Shown here piece by piece: positions 35,133 through 44,596 of a stretch of 64,000 bases of DNA. A program made the translations under genes and the position numbers. The DNA is from Microvirga terrestris (GTDB taxonomy: Bacteria; Pseudomonadota; Alphaproteobacteria; Rhizobiales; Beijerinckiaceae), in assembly GCF_015694425.1 (NCBI RefSeq), contig NZ_JADQDN010000002.1, forward strand, positions 1 to 64,000, given 5' to 3'. Below the pieces are notes generated by a model, which did not search any database, was not told the origin of the DNA, and was given only the letters and a program-made list of their open reading frames with translations. Each line of letters opens with the position of its first letter. The first letter of the stretch is position 1.

Positions 35133-35237
35133 CGGCTTAGCTTATGCCGAGTGGCTTTACTTGTTGCCCCTACGGTAGCCACGGCGCCCCGGCTGGAGAT
35201 GTGCGTGAACACCACCCTTCGGCTGGGGCGTTCTTTT

Positions 35238-36611
35238 TCACAACACCCTCACCCGCGGCGCGCGGCGTTCGCGCAGCATCAGCTCGGTGAGCGCCCAGAC
35301 GAGCGCGTCCATGCGGTCGGGCGAGCGGCCCGAGGTGAGGCCGCCGGGGCCGAAATCGCAGAGTTCGTCCTCCAGCTCCGGCAGCGCGCCCACATGGCGC
35401 ACGCGGTTCTGGGCATAGAGCACGGAGACCGGCTCGGCGCGAAGATACTTGCCCCGCGTCGCATGCACGCTCACCACCGGCACGGACGGGTCGACCTCGC
35501 GGATCACATTGCCCACCATCTCGCCGCCCTGGTTCGTTTCGACCACGAGCGCGTCGGCCTGCAATCGTCGGTACAACGCCACCGCCTTTGCGGCCCATTC
35601 GGGCGGCTTCAATCCTGAGGCGCTCGCATCCTCCAGCACATAGGCCGTGCCGCCCTCGTCCACGCCGGCCGCGACGATCCCGCAGGCATCGGCGCGTTTC
35701 GACGACGAGGCCGGCGGATCGACCGCCACGACGATGCGCCTGAGGGATGGCGCCGCGTCGATGCGATTGCTCTCGATCACGTCGCGGGTCCAGAGCGCAT
35801 CGGGACGATCCTCGATGATGTCGCCATCCAATTCCTGCCGCCCGAGCCGCGTGCCCGCATAGCGGCGCACCACCGTGTCGAGAAAGGCTGGCGCCAGGTT
35901 CTCCGCATTCTCGGCGGTCCGCACCCGCGACACCGCCACGTGCGGATCGCCGAGCAGGCGTTTCAGGATCGGAATCGGCCGCGGCGTGGTCGTCACCATC
36001 TGGCGCGGATGGGCGCCGAGACGCAGGCCGAACTGCAGCATGTCCCAGGTCTCTTCCACGTGCCGCCACTTGGCGAGTTCGTCCGCCCAGGCGGCCTCGA
36101 ATTGCGGGCCGCGCAAGCTGTCCGGATCCTCCGCCGAGAACACCTGCGCCACCGCGCCGTTCGGCCATTCGAGCTTGCGCAGCGAGGGCGACCAGGTGGG
36201 CCGCTCATGGCGCGCATGAGCAGCGAGGATGCCGGCCGGCCCCTCCACCATCACGTTGCGCGCATCCGCAAAGGTCTCGCCTACGAGCGCGATGCGCCGC
36301 GAGGCGCTTGTCCCGAAATCGGGATCGCCCAGCGCGATGCCGCGCACCCATTCGGCACCGGTGCGGGTCTTGCCCGCGCCGCGTCCGCCGAGGATGAGCC
36401 AGATCGTCCAGGGGCCGTGGTGCCGGGCCAGGCCCGGCAGGCGCTGCTCGGGCCGGCAGCGGATCGGCCAGAAGCGGAGAATGCTGCTGAGTTCGGCCTC
36501 AGATAAGGAGGCCGTCGCGTCCGCGAGACTCTTCCTCCGCGATAACCCGGTCAAGGTGGCGAGCAAGCTCCTCGCGGAGTTCGTGCAGGCTGCGCCGGGG
36601 TTTGTTGTCAT
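35238..36611 (-). CDS. GTA gp2-like large terminase subunit
   Basis: 457 residues from an ATG at 36611, which lies within the end of the small terminase gene (about 110-nt overlap); an ATG at 36626 or a downstream non-ATG start are alternatives. Walker A is in LGGRGAGKTRTGAEW, Walker B in FEAAWADELAKW, with coupling motif VTTTPRPIP. The RNase-H-like nuclease has VVAVDPPAS, LVVETNQGGEMV and SPDRMDALVWAL. It packages headful DNA; in GTAs the DNA is host genome. Confidence 0.93.
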   Translation of the reverse strand: MTTNPGAACTNSARSLLATLTGLSRRKSLADATASLSEAELSSILRFWPIRCRPEQRLPGLARHHGPWTIWLILGGRGAGKTRTGAEWVRGIALGDPDFGTSASRRIALVGETFADARNVMVEGPAGILAAHARHERPTWSPSLRKLEWPNGAVAQVFSAEDPDSLRGPQFEAAWADELAKWRHVEETWDMLQFGLRLGAHPRQMVTTTPRPIPILKRLLGDPHVAVSRVRTAENAENLAPAFLDTVVRRYAGTRLGRQELDGDIIEDRPDALWTRDVIESNRIDAAPSLRRIVVAVDPPASSSKRADACGIVAAGVDEGGTAYVLEDASASGLKPPEWAAKAVALYRRLQADALVVETNQGGEMVGNVIREVDPSVPVVSVHATRGKYLRAEPVSVLYAQNRVRHVGALPELEDELCDFGPGGLTSGRSPDRMDALVWALTELMLRERRAPRVRVL

Positions 36612-37050
36612 GGGGCTCGGTATCATCGAGCGATGAACTTTCCTGTTCCAGAAGCGCCCGCGCGGCTGCCAGCGTCTTGGCGTAAGACGCGAGCCTGCGG
36701 GCGGTCTTGTCGTGATCCTTGGCCTGGCCCCTGCGCTGCTCGTCCATGAGCGCATCGATCTGCACCCGCGTCGCCTGCGCCAAGGCGCGGGCGGCGTCGT
36801 TCACCGAAGCGGCCGCGATCGTGGCGATGTGAGCGGGAGCACCGTCATCTTTCACGGCCGTGCCTGAGGCTTTCTCTATGCTGGCGCCCTGACGCGACGG
36901 CCAGCCCCAGCGTCTGCGCATCCGCAGGAAGGTATTGCTGCCGACACCGAGGTAGCGCTCGATCTCGGGCAAGCTCATCTTCGGCTCGCGGGTATAGAAC
37001 TCCCAGGCTTGCTGCCTCTGCTCGTCGGTGATCTCAATTCTCTGGACCAT
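36499..37050 (-). CDS. GTA gp1-like small terminase / DNA-recognition subunit
   Basis: 183 residues from the ATG at 37050. An N-terminal helix-turn-helix (TREPKMSLPEIERYLGVGSN, FLRMRRRWGW) and long C-terminal helices (LHELREELARHLDRVIAEEE) fit a GTA small terminase. A frame extension to 37140 would read through a terminator-like hairpin and is less likely. No good ribosome site is visible before 37050. It is the first gene of the cluster. Confidence 0.8.
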   Translation of the reverse strand: MVQRIEITDEQRQQAWEFYTREPKMSLPEIERYLGVGSNTFLRMRRRWGWPSRQGASIEKASGTAVKDDGAPAHIATIAAASVNDAARALAQATRVQIDALMDEQRRGQAKDHDKTARRLASYAKTLAAARALLEQESSSLDDTEPHDNKPRRSLHELREELARHLDRVIAEEESRGRDGLLI

Positions 37051-37062
37051 GAAGAAGCCAAC

Positions 37063-37094
37063 AAAAAACCGCCCGAGCGGGGTCGCTGGGCGGT
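37063..37094 (-). terminator. Terminator/attenuator-like hairpin in the leader of the GTA cluster
   Basis: Minus-strand ACCGCCC, 13-nt loop, GGGCGGT then TTTTT. It ends 13 nt before the small terminase ATG. It would stop transcripts entering from upstream, and if the cluster promoter lies upstream it would act as an attenuator. Confidence 0.7.
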
Positions 37095-37176
37095 GGAGGT
37101 TTGCTGACGCAGCGGATGCGGGCGGGGGCTCTTCATTCACACTTCGTCAGTGTTCACGTTTTGTACTCTAAGAGCG

Positions 37177-37350
37177 TCACGCTGTCAAGATGAATTCTGC
37201 GACGGCTGATGGTTCGCTCCGGTGGGGGGATCGCGCAAGCTCGTCCACAGATGTTCCGGAAAGCCCAGGAAAGAATGGACAATGTCTCACTTTCAGGGGC
37301 CAGACATAGAACAAGAGGGCGATAAACAGGAAACTTTTCTTCGGTTCCAT
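37177..37350 (-). CDS. Possible small exported peptide
   Basis: 57 codons from an ATG at 37350 with GGTGAGAAG just before it. The N-terminus MEPKKSFLFIALLFYVWPLK resembles a signal or membrane segment. No homologue recognised. It lies in the 429-bp gap between the GTA cluster and the LuxR-type gene; the rest of that gap shows nothing else apart from the hairpin at 37063-37094. Confidence 0.35.
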   Translation of the reverse strand: MEPKKSFLFIALLFYVWPLKVRHCPFFPGLSGTSVDELARSPHRSEPSAVAEFILTA

Positions 37351-37479
37351 ACTTCTCACCGGACGTCGGCATCCCGCCGGAGCATGTCGGTGCAGCATGC
37401 AAAATCGTCGAAATGCTCTCTACCGCTTCCGCCTCCTGCACTCGCCGACGAACGCTTTTGGGGACCGGAAGGCTTCCGG

Positions 37480-38577
37480 TCAGGACTTGAGCGGAGAGGC
37501 TAGGCTCATGATCCGGGAGACCAGCTCGGCCTGCCGGTTGGTCTGGGTCTTGCGGTAGATCGCGTCGAGATGCGTCTTTACCGTCGAGCGGGCGAGGCCG
37601 AGGAGGTCCGCAACATCCGCAAGGGCGTGCCCTTGCAGAACCTGCCCGAGCACCTGGATCTCGGCCGTCGTGAGGTGATATAGGGAGGCGGCGCTCGCCA
37701 AGGGCGTCATGAGCGCGGTTTCAGGCTCGCGCAGCAGCAGCATGATGGGGCTGCCGATCTCCTCTCCTGCCTGTTCCAACCGAGCCCAGGTGGCGTGCAG
37801 GGTTCGCCCTGCCGTGTCGGTCAGGAAGGCATCGAATCCTCTCCGCATCCGGTGATCGCTTGAGAGCGACAGTCCGGCCAGCAGCTTCGCCGCATCGGGC
37901 GTCATTGCCCTGAGAGCGCCATTGTGCTCGCGCAGCGCCCGCTGGGAGGCGAGTTCCTCGTCGGCGGCCCGGTTGCGGAACCGGATGGTGCCGTCGGGTT
38001 CGATGATCATGGCGGGCGTTGCCAGGGCTTCGAGAGCGGCGCGCAGGGTGCCGGCCTCCACCCTCTGATGCCCGATGACACCGGAGATCGCGACCGCACG
38101 CTTGATGTGCGGCGAGAGCAGTCGAGCGAGTTCAAGGTCCTGATCCGTGAAGGGCCCCTTGGCCTCGCTGCCCACGACTCCCCAGGAGGAGAAGCTGGTG
38201 ACGGTTCGCGTCAACGGTGCGAGGACATAGTCGTACAGCCCGCGCTCGGCAAAGCAGTTTCGCCAGTAGCGGCTCTGGTGGAGTTCGGGATAATCCCGGG
38301 TGGTGCAGAGCGGCTCACACAGAGGAGACGTCAATCCGATGGAAAGGGTCGGGTTGATCGGGGCGCTGGCTGCAACACGTTCAACAAGGTCGTCCGGCCA
38401 GTTGTATATGGCCGCCACGATCAATCTCGGCTCGAGCGGATGGACCACCGACAGGTCCCCCATGATGCCGCCGAGAGCGTCCGCGATTTCCCCCAGGACT
38501 GTTGGCCACAAACGCGTATCGAGCGCGCAGTCGTAGATGCGGCCGATTAGATCGGAGAAGGCTTCGTACGGCTTCAT
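37480..38577 (-). CDS. LuxR-type transcriptional regulator
   Basis: 365 residues from the ATG at 38577. The N-terminal about 190 residues are a GAF/PAS-like sensory region (YEAFSDLIGRIYDCALDTRL, FTDQDLELARLLSPHIKRA), a central PAS-like segment follows (ALATPAMIIEPDGTIRFRNR), and the end is a LuxR helix-turn-helix (YHLTTAEIQVLGQVLQGHAL, LGLARSTVKTHLDAIYRKT). Ligand and targets are unknown. It is the nearest regulator to the GTA cluster on the same strand, but the hairpin between them argues against co-transcription. Confidence 0.88.
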   Translation of the reverse strand: MKPYEAFSDLIGRIYDCALDTRLWPTVLGEIADALGGIMGDLSVVHPLEPRLIVAAIYNWPDDLVERVAASAPINPTLSIGLTSPLCEPLCTTRDYPELHQSRYWRNCFAERGLYDYVLAPLTRTVTSFSSWGVVGSEAKGPFTDQDLELARLLSPHIKRAVAISGVIGHQRVEAGTLRAALEALATPAMIIEPDGTIRFRNRAADEELASQRALREHNGALRAMTPDAAKLLAGLSLSSDHRMRRGFDAFLTDTAGRTLHATWARLEQAGEEIGSPIMLLLREPETALMTPLASAASLYHLTTAEIQVLGQVLQGHALADVADLLGLARSTVKTHLDAIYRKTQTNRQAELVSRIMSLASPLKS

Positions 38578-38804
38578 GGATTCCCCCGAAGCAGGCCACG
38601 CCGACAGGGGCGCAAGCACCTGGCTTGAAGCCTACTCCGAGACCGAATCCACGTCCCTCCCCCAAATGGAGGAGGACGTGCAGAGCCGCGCGCAGCATCA
38701 TGATCGACGAGCGCTCACCGATTGATTCGAAACTCGGCCCACGATGGGAGCAGCCTTACGGCGTCCCTTCGATCCAACGATGCGGGCTGCCAAGGAGCAA
38801 GCTA

Positions 38805-39152
38805 ATGAACCGTGCGCTCATCATCATGTTCGGCATTGCCATGACGGCAACGACGGCGAACGCCGCCGAGACCACGCTCGACGTCGAGGGCGAATGCAGG
38901 TCCATCGCCGATTCCGACCTGTCCGGCTGTCGGTGCCAGGGCTTGTACTACACGAGCAAGTTCGGCTCCGAAGAAGGCGCCGCCGCCCTGCATCTCGTGG
39001 GCCGCAGCTACGTGAACGAGCCTCGCATAGCCGCAGCCTCCCTGTATGATCGCTTCGGGGCCGATACGCTCAACAGGGTTGCACAGAGAATCATGACGAC
39101 CCAGGACGAGGTCATGTCCTACTGCCCCTTCAGCGCGCATGCCGCAGATTGA
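38805..39152 (+). CDS. Small secreted cysteine-containing protein
   Basis: 115 residues, ATG at 38805 with AAGGAG upstream. Signal peptide MNRALIIMFGIAMTATTANA, then a compact helical domain with four cysteines (GECRSIADSDLSGCRCQGLY and MSYCPFS). Probably periplasmic with two disulfides. Family not recognised. Its stop overlaps the region of the next gene's start, so the two are likely coupled. Confidence 0.75.
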   Translation: MNRALIIMFGIAMTATTANAAETTLDVEGECRSIADSDLSGCRCQGLYYTSKFGSEEGAAALHLVGRSYVNEPRIAAASLYDRFGADTLNRVAQRIMTTQDEVMSYCPFSAHAAD

Positions 39153-39154
39153 CC

Positions 39155-39508
39155 ATGCCGGTCACACCCGCCGAGGCGGCCCTGGTCGTGTTCACCGTTT
39201 GCAACACGGCCCGGGTCTTCGCCTATCTGCCGCAGATCGTGAAGATCAGCCGGGATACGCAGGGCGCCGTGGCCATCTCCTACGCGACCTGGACTCTGTT
39301 CGGCGTATCCCATCTGTCCACGGTCGCCTATGCGGTCCTGGTGGTGGATGACTGGCGCATGGCGGCGGTCTTTGTCGCGAACACGTTGTGCTGTGTCGCC
39401 ATCGTGAGCCTGACGGCCTGGAAGCGCGCGATGTTCGGACGGCACCGACACAACCCGACAACGGCCGGCGCGAGCGCGGGGATCGGCGCGCAGCCGGATC
39501 AACGTTGA
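39155..39508 (+). CDS. PQ-loop (SemiSWEET-like) membrane protein
   Basis: 117 residues from the ATG at 39155 (an in-frame TTG at 39149 overlaps the previous stop). Three membrane helices and the PQ motif in ARVFAYLPQIVKISRDTQG, then AISYATWTLFGVSHLSTVAY. Bacterial SemiSWEETs dimerise to carry sugars; this one's substrate cannot be told from sequence. The tail is hydrophilic and variable. Confidence 0.8.
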   Translation: MPVTPAEAALVVFTVCNTARVFAYLPQIVKISRDTQGAVAISYATWTLFGVSHLSTVAYAVLVVDDWRMAAVFVANTLCCVAIVSLTAWKRAMFGRHRHNPTTAGASAGIGAQPDQR

Positions 39509-39567
39509 GACCGGTCGACCAAGTTGTAGTTGGTCCAAATCGCTTCTGATCCCTACCGCGCCCGTGT

Positions 39568-40602
39568 TCAAGCGATCCTCAGATCCACCGCGATCATCTC
39601 GTGGTCCGACACCGCCCTGCCCAGCTCGTCGACCGCTGAGATGACCTGAGGGTTTGACGCCTCACACCCGCGCACCACGAACCAGTCGAGCTTGCCGAAG
39701 GGCGGCGCGGGCTTGTTCGTCGGGCCGGGCGTCTGTGTTGGCAGCGGGAGGTTCGCGTGCTGCCATTCGAAACCGGCCTTGCGCAGGCTGGCGAAGAGCG
39801 GCTCGAAGCGCTCGGGCGCCTCCAGCAGGAGAGGCCGCTCGCCCTCGCCGCGCGGCAGGGCCTTGGTGTTGAAGTCGCCGCCGATCACGCAGGCCTCATC
39901 AGGAGCGATGACGTCGAGCGCGCGCAGCAGGGCCTCGATCTGCATCAGGCGGTCGGCCGGATCGGACTTGCTCTCGAGATGCGTGCTCACGATCCATAGC
40001 GGCCGGGGCGCCTCGGCCACGCGGGCGGCCAGTGCCATGCGCCCGCCGACGCGCCTCTGGAGGCCGTCGATGCCGGGAAACCACAGGCCGTTCTCCTCGA
40101 GCGGGATCAGCCAGGGGTGCTCCAGGGCAAGGCCCGTCACGATGGCATTGCCGTGCAGGCCGCTTGCATTGCGTTGACCGGCGCATTGCGCGACCTCGTC
40201 CGCGCTGCCGAGGTCGAGTTCGGCGAACTCAGCCCCGTAGAGATAGCCGTCCCCAGTTCCGGCGGTCAGGTCCCGAATGGTGTGGGCGTTGCCGGATCGC
40301 GCCATGCCGAGATCGACCTCGCTCAGCAGCGTCACCTGCGCACCGGCCTGCCGCATGAGATGCCGGGTCGCCCGCCTGTCCTTGAGGCGCTGCGCGTTGA
40401 ACGCTGCGATCCTGATGGAGCCGGGCCACGGCCGCGGGTTAGCGGGCGGAGAATGCTCGACGGCGTGCAGGGCGGGGATGCGCTCGAGCAGGCTCCCGTG
40501 GACGGCCTTTTGCCCTAGCGTGGATGCCTGCCGGGCGTCCTCCAGCACAATGCTGTCCGGGGGCTCGAGGTCAGACACGAACCGGGCGATCAGGGCGCGC
40601 AT
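39568..40602 (-). CDS. Endonuclease/exonuclease/phosphatase (EEP) family protein
   Basis: 344 residues. EEP catalytic motifs in order: RIAAFNAQRLKD (Asn), LLSEVDLG (metal Glu), GNAIVTG, IVSTHLESK (His), CVIGGDFNTK (Asp/Asn), KLDWFVVRG (Asp) and SDHEMIAVDL (Asp-His). No signal peptide; the first 60 residues are extra and unassigned. Substrate could be DNA, a phosphoinositide-like lipid or another phosphoester; the family alone does not decide. Transcribed against its neighbours on both sides. Confidence 0.9.
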   Translation of the reverse strand: MRALIARFVSDLEPPDSIVLEDARQASTLGQKAVHGSLLERIPALHAVEHSPPANPRPWPGSIRIAAFNAQRLKDRRATRHLMRQAGAQVTLLSEVDLGMARSGNAHTIRDLTAGTGDGYLYGAEFAELDLGSADEVAQCAGQRNASGLHGNAIVTGLALEHPWLIPLEENGLWFPGIDGLQRRVGGRMALAARVAEAPRPLWIVSTHLESKSDPADRLMQIEALLRALDVIAPDEACVIGGDFNTKALPRGEGERPLLLEAPERFEPLFASLRKAGFEWQHANLPLPTQTPGPTNKPAPPFGKLDWFVVRGCEASNPQVISAVDELGRAVSDHEMIAVDLRIA

Positions 40603-40700
40603 GGACAGGCCTTCAAAAAACCGTCATGGATCTTCCTCATGGTGGAATAACGCCGCATGCCGAAAGACCGACATCCAAGAAATTTTTTAGCTTGGCTTTA

Positions 40701-40725
40701 GGAACTTTTCGTCTAGGTGGGCGTT
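40701..40725 (+). promoter_or_regulatory. EcfG-type general stress promoter (GGAAC-N16-CGTT)
   Basis: GGAAC at 40701-40705, a 16-nt spacer and CGTT at 40722-40725, an exact match to the alphaproteobacterial EcfG/SigT consensus. The predicted start falls about 30 nt before the ATG of the small membrane protein at 40762. Confidence 0.75.
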
Positions 40726-40761
40726 GTGTAGCCGCAATAAGCTTAGCCGGGGAGAAGGCCC

Positions 40762-40956
40762 ATGATGTTTTGGGCTGTCGTTGTCGCGCTCGTTTCGGGC
40801 GCGTTCGCCTACGTGGGCGATCAGTCTTCCACGCTTGTCAGCTTCGCCGAGATCGTCGGCGTCATCGCCCTGTTCACCCTGATCTGCGCCGCCGAAGCCT
40901 TCAGCATTCCAAAGAATCCTTCGTTCGAAAAGACCTCCGTTCAGACCGAATCCTGA
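40762..40956 (+). CDS. Small two-helix membrane protein under a stress promoter
   Basis: 64 residues, ATG at 40762 (a second ATG follows). GGGGAGAAGG lies upstream. Two membrane segments (MFWAVVVALVSGAFAYVG and FAEIVGVIALFTLICAAEAF) and a polar tail. Family not recognised. The exact EcfG promoter match and the imperfect hairpin at 40973-40992 after it make an independent small stress gene plausible. Confidence 0.65.
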   Translation: MMFWAVVVALVSGAFAYVGDQSSTLVSFAEIVGVIALFTLICAAEAFSIPKNPSFEKTSVQTES

Positions 40957-40972
40957 CCGACCTGAACGGTAG

Positions 40973-40992
40973 CGGTGTGCGGATTCGCACCG
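40973..40992 (+). terminator. Short hairpin after the small membrane protein gene
   Basis: CGGTGTGCG-GATT-CGCACCG forms a stem with one bulged T. There is no T-tract, so a terminator role is only tentative. Confidence 0.35.
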
Positions 40993-41054
40993 TGAGCTCC
41001 AAAACCTGCCCGAACGGCATGGAGGCACATTGCCCATGATGTGAAACCGTGATT

Positions 41055-42563
41055 ATGTTTCATATCATGAACATGCCCAACCCGGCCCTGACTGCATCCA
41101 TCGATCTGGAGAAGCTCACAAACGATCTCGTGGCTTCCATCTCCGCCAGCCCGCGCGGAGCATTGAACGATGCTCTGCAGCAGGCTCTCGCCCGCACGGT
41201 CGAAGCCAAGGTCAATGCCCAGCTTGCCGTGGTTCTGGAGGGCATCGGCGATGCCTTCTACTCCCTCGACGCGCATTGGCGTTTCAGCTACATCAACCGG
41301 GCGGCGGAAACCTATTTCGGCCTTCCCCGACAGGCGATGCTCCACAAGGTGATCTGGGATGTGTTTCCCGAATCCGAGGGTACCGACCTGCGTGGCCGCT
41401 ACGAGGGGGTCTTCCTCTCAGGCCACCCTCTGTCCTTCGAAGGCGAGGCCGTCGGGCGACCCGGGCGCCACCTGGAATTCCATGTCTTCCCCTATAACGG
41501 CGGCATCGGCGTCAGCTTTCGCGACTGGACGGAGCGGCGCAGAGCCGAGGAGGAGCTGCGCGCCAGCGAGGCGCGCCTGAGCGCCTTGGCCAACAATGCG
41601 CCCGCCTGCATGTTCTATCAGACCAGCCATTCTGCGGACTATCACGAGCGCAAGGTGCTCTATGTCTCGAAGACCTGCGAGATCCTCACGGGTGTCCCTG
41701 TGGAGAAAGCGCAGTCCAATCCGGATCTGCTCTACAGCCTCGTGCTGCCGCATCACCGCGAGCGCATGCTCGCGCGGCGGCTGGAGAGCCTTCGCACCCT
41801 CACCGAATGCCAGGAGGAGGTTGAGATGCAGCATGCCAGGACCGGCGAGACGCGCTGGCACCGCATCATCACGACGCCGCGGCGGCTGGAGAATGGCGGT
41901 ATCGTCTGGGACGGCATCCAGATCGACATCACCGACCACAAGCGGTCGGAGGAGCACCTGCGACTTCTGCTCAACGAGCTGAACCACCGGGTGAAGAACA
42001 CCCTGGCTACCGTACAGTCCCTGGCGTCCCAGAGTTTCCGGGTGCGAGGGGCCAGCGAGGCGCGGGACCTGCCCGCCCTCTACGCCGCTTTCGAGGCCCG
42101 ACTCTTCGCGCTGGCCCGGGGCCACGACATACTCACCCGGGAAAACTGGGAAGGCGCAGGCTTGGTCGAACTCGTCGCCCAGGCCTTCGATCCCTACCGG
42201 GACCCCTCGGACGATGGCAGCCGGATCCGGCTCGAAGGGCAGGACCTTCGCGTGACGCCCTCCATGGCACTGAGCCTTTCCATGGCCATGCACGAACTGT
42301 GCACGAATGCGGCCAAGTACGGCGCCCTTGGCGCTGCCGAAGGCCAGGTCCTGGTGTCCTGGTCAACGGTTGAGGCCGCACCCGGCCCGCGGCTCGTCAT
42401 GAACTGGGAGGAGTATGGCGGGCCGCCCGTTTCCCCGCCATCGCGCAAGGGCTTCGGCTCGCGCCTGATCCAAGACGGTCTCGCCCGCGAGCTCAACGGC
42501 GAGGTTCGCCTGATCTACCGGCCTGAAGGGGTGGTCTGCACGATCGACGTGCCTCTTTCGTGA
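41055..42563 (+). CDS. PAS-domain HWE-family sensor histidine kinase
   Basis: About 502 residues from the ATG at 41055 (GTG 41049 and ATGs at 41067 and 41073 are alternatives; no clear ribosome site). Two PAS domains (GIGDAFYSLDAHWRFSYINR and ALANNAPACMFYQTSH) end in IQIDITDHKRSEEHL. The HWE kinase core has the phospho-His in LLLNELNHRVKNTLATVQSL, HELCTNAAKYGAL and the WxE signature in MNWEEYGGPPV. No membrane helix, so cytoplasmic. HWE/HisKA2 kinases commonly feed the PhyR-EcfG general stress switch in Alphaproteobacteria, which fits the neighbouring promoters. Confidence 0.93.
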   Translation: MFHIMNMPNPALTASIDLEKLTNDLVASISASPRGALNDALQQALARTVEAKVNAQLAVVLEGIGDAFYSLDAHWRFSYINRAAETYFGLPRQAMLHKVIWDVFPESEGTDLRGRYEGVFLSGHPLSFEGEAVGRPGRHLEFHVFPYNGGIGVSFRDWTERRRAEEELRASEARLSALANNAPACMFYQTSHSADYHERKVLYVSKTCEILTGVPVEKAQSNPDLLYSLVLPHHRERMLARRLESLRTLTECQEEVEMQHARTGETRWHRIITTPRRLENGGIVWDGIQIDITDHKRSEEHLRLLLNELNHRVKNTLATVQSLASQSFRVRGASEARDLPALYAAFEARLFALARGHDILTRENWEGAGLVELVAQAFDPYRDPSDDGSRIRLEGQDLRVTPSMALSLSMAMHELCTNAAKYGALGAAEGQVLVSWSTVEAAPGPRLVMNWEEYGGPPVSPPSRKGFGSRLIQDGLARELNGEVRLIYRPEGVVCTIDVPLS

Positions 42564-42696
42564 GCAGACCGAACCGGTTTTCAAGAGGCGCATAGATCAT
42601 TAGTCGATAGCGGCCCGAGGGTTCTTGCGGAGGGAACCCGATTTGGTGTCAATAGGGCGCAAGTGACGAAGTCACGACCCCAGAGGGAGGAGTTAG

Positions 42697-43788
<1,092 letters not shown>

Positions 43789-43811
43789 TCTTCAGTTCAG
43801 CGACTATGAAG

Positions 43812-43842
43812 AAAGGGCGGTCGCAGGATCGCCCTTTTTTAT
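43812..43842 (+). terminator. Rho-independent terminator of the TRAP binding protein gene
   Basis: AAAGGGCG/CGCCCTTT stem, extended by three inner pairs around GCAG, running directly into TTTTTTATT. It lies 23 nt after the stop codon. Confidence 0.9.
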
Positions 43843-43927
43843 TGCGGAAAACATGCTTACCTGAGTCGGCTCACCGGTTGCCCTGTCCGATGGGGGCGGC
43901 TCCTGACCCTCTGACCATAGAGAGACG

Positions 43928-44509
43928 ATGCGCTGGACCTTCCGCATCAGCTTCCTGCTTCTCCTAGGCTGGGCCATCTTCATGGTCTCGCCTTTCGTTG
44001 CGCTCTACGATCTCTCCAAGGCCGTCCAAGCCAAGGATGTGGCGCGCATCACCGAGCGCGTCAATTTCAACGCCCTGCGCGCCTCCCTCGCCCGCCAGAT
44101 CTTTGGAGAGTATCTGAAGACCCAGGACATCAGCGAACGTGACCGGCAGCTCGCCGCCCAGGCTGGAGCCGCCGCCCTCAATCCGGTTCTGGAGGAACTC
44201 CTCACCCCCCAGGCTTTGATCGATCTTCTTGAAGACGGGCAGTTGCAGCAGATTCAGCGGGAGGGGGCGGCCGGGCCAGCGATCCGCTTCGATCCCGGCT
44301 CCCTCCAGCAGGCCTTGCGGATCTTCGTCCTGTCTGAATCACAGGGTTTCAGGGCCATCACGATCCCGCTGAACCCGGACGAGCCCCGAGACCGGCAATT
44401 CAGGCTCACCCTACGCCTGAGCGGCACCACCTGGCGCCTAACAGGAATCGACCTCCCCACCTCACTCCAGGAAGAGTTACGCAAGCGTGCTACGGTCGCG
44501 TCAAAGTAG
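43928..44509 (+). CDS. DUF2939 family membrane-anchored protein
   Basis: 193 residues. An N-terminal membrane anchor (FLLLLGWAIFMVSPFVALYD) followed by the DUF2939 pattern (LSKAVQAKDVARITERVNFN, LRASLARQIFGEY) and a beta-rich end (RLTLRLSGTTWRLTGIDLP). Predicted to face the periplasm. Function unknown. Confidence 0.85.
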   Translation: MRWTFRISFLLLLGWAIFMVSPFVALYDLSKAVQAKDVARITERVNFNALRASLARQIFGEYLKTQDISERDRQLAAQAGAAALNPVLEELLTPQALIDLLEDGQLQQIQREGAAGPAIRFDPGSLQQALRIFVLSESQGFRAITIPLNPDEPRDRQFRLTLRLSGTTWRLTGIDLPTSLQEELRKRATVASK

Positions 44510-44536
44510 ACGTGCCAGACCAACTTGGCCAGAGAA

Positions 44537-44562
44537 GGAACATTGAGGCCAAGCTCAGCGTT
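44537..44562 (+). promoter_or_regulatory. EcfG-type general stress promoter (GGAAC-N17-CGTT)
   Basis: GGAAC at 44537-44541, a 17-nt spacer and CGTT at 44559-44562. This is an exact match to the consensus with the longer spacer, 35 nt before the ATG of the glycine-zipper gene. Confidence 0.75.
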
Positions 44563-44596
44563 CTTTTTCGGAAGTATTCTGATGTAGGGTTAAGTT

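Noticed and set aside
35205-35237. Terminator after the large terminase gene
   Set aside because: The CACCC...GGGGCG stem is imperfect and its T-run is on the wrong side for the minus-strand gene.
16053-37050. Active prophage
   Set aside because: The gene order is that of a GTA, with no integrase, repressor, replication genes or attachment-site repeats in or next to the cluster. Domesticated GTA-type element fits better.
37050-37140. Extending the small terminase start to 37140
   Set aside because: The extension would be encoded by a terminator-like hairpin and its T-tract, and has no family resemblance.
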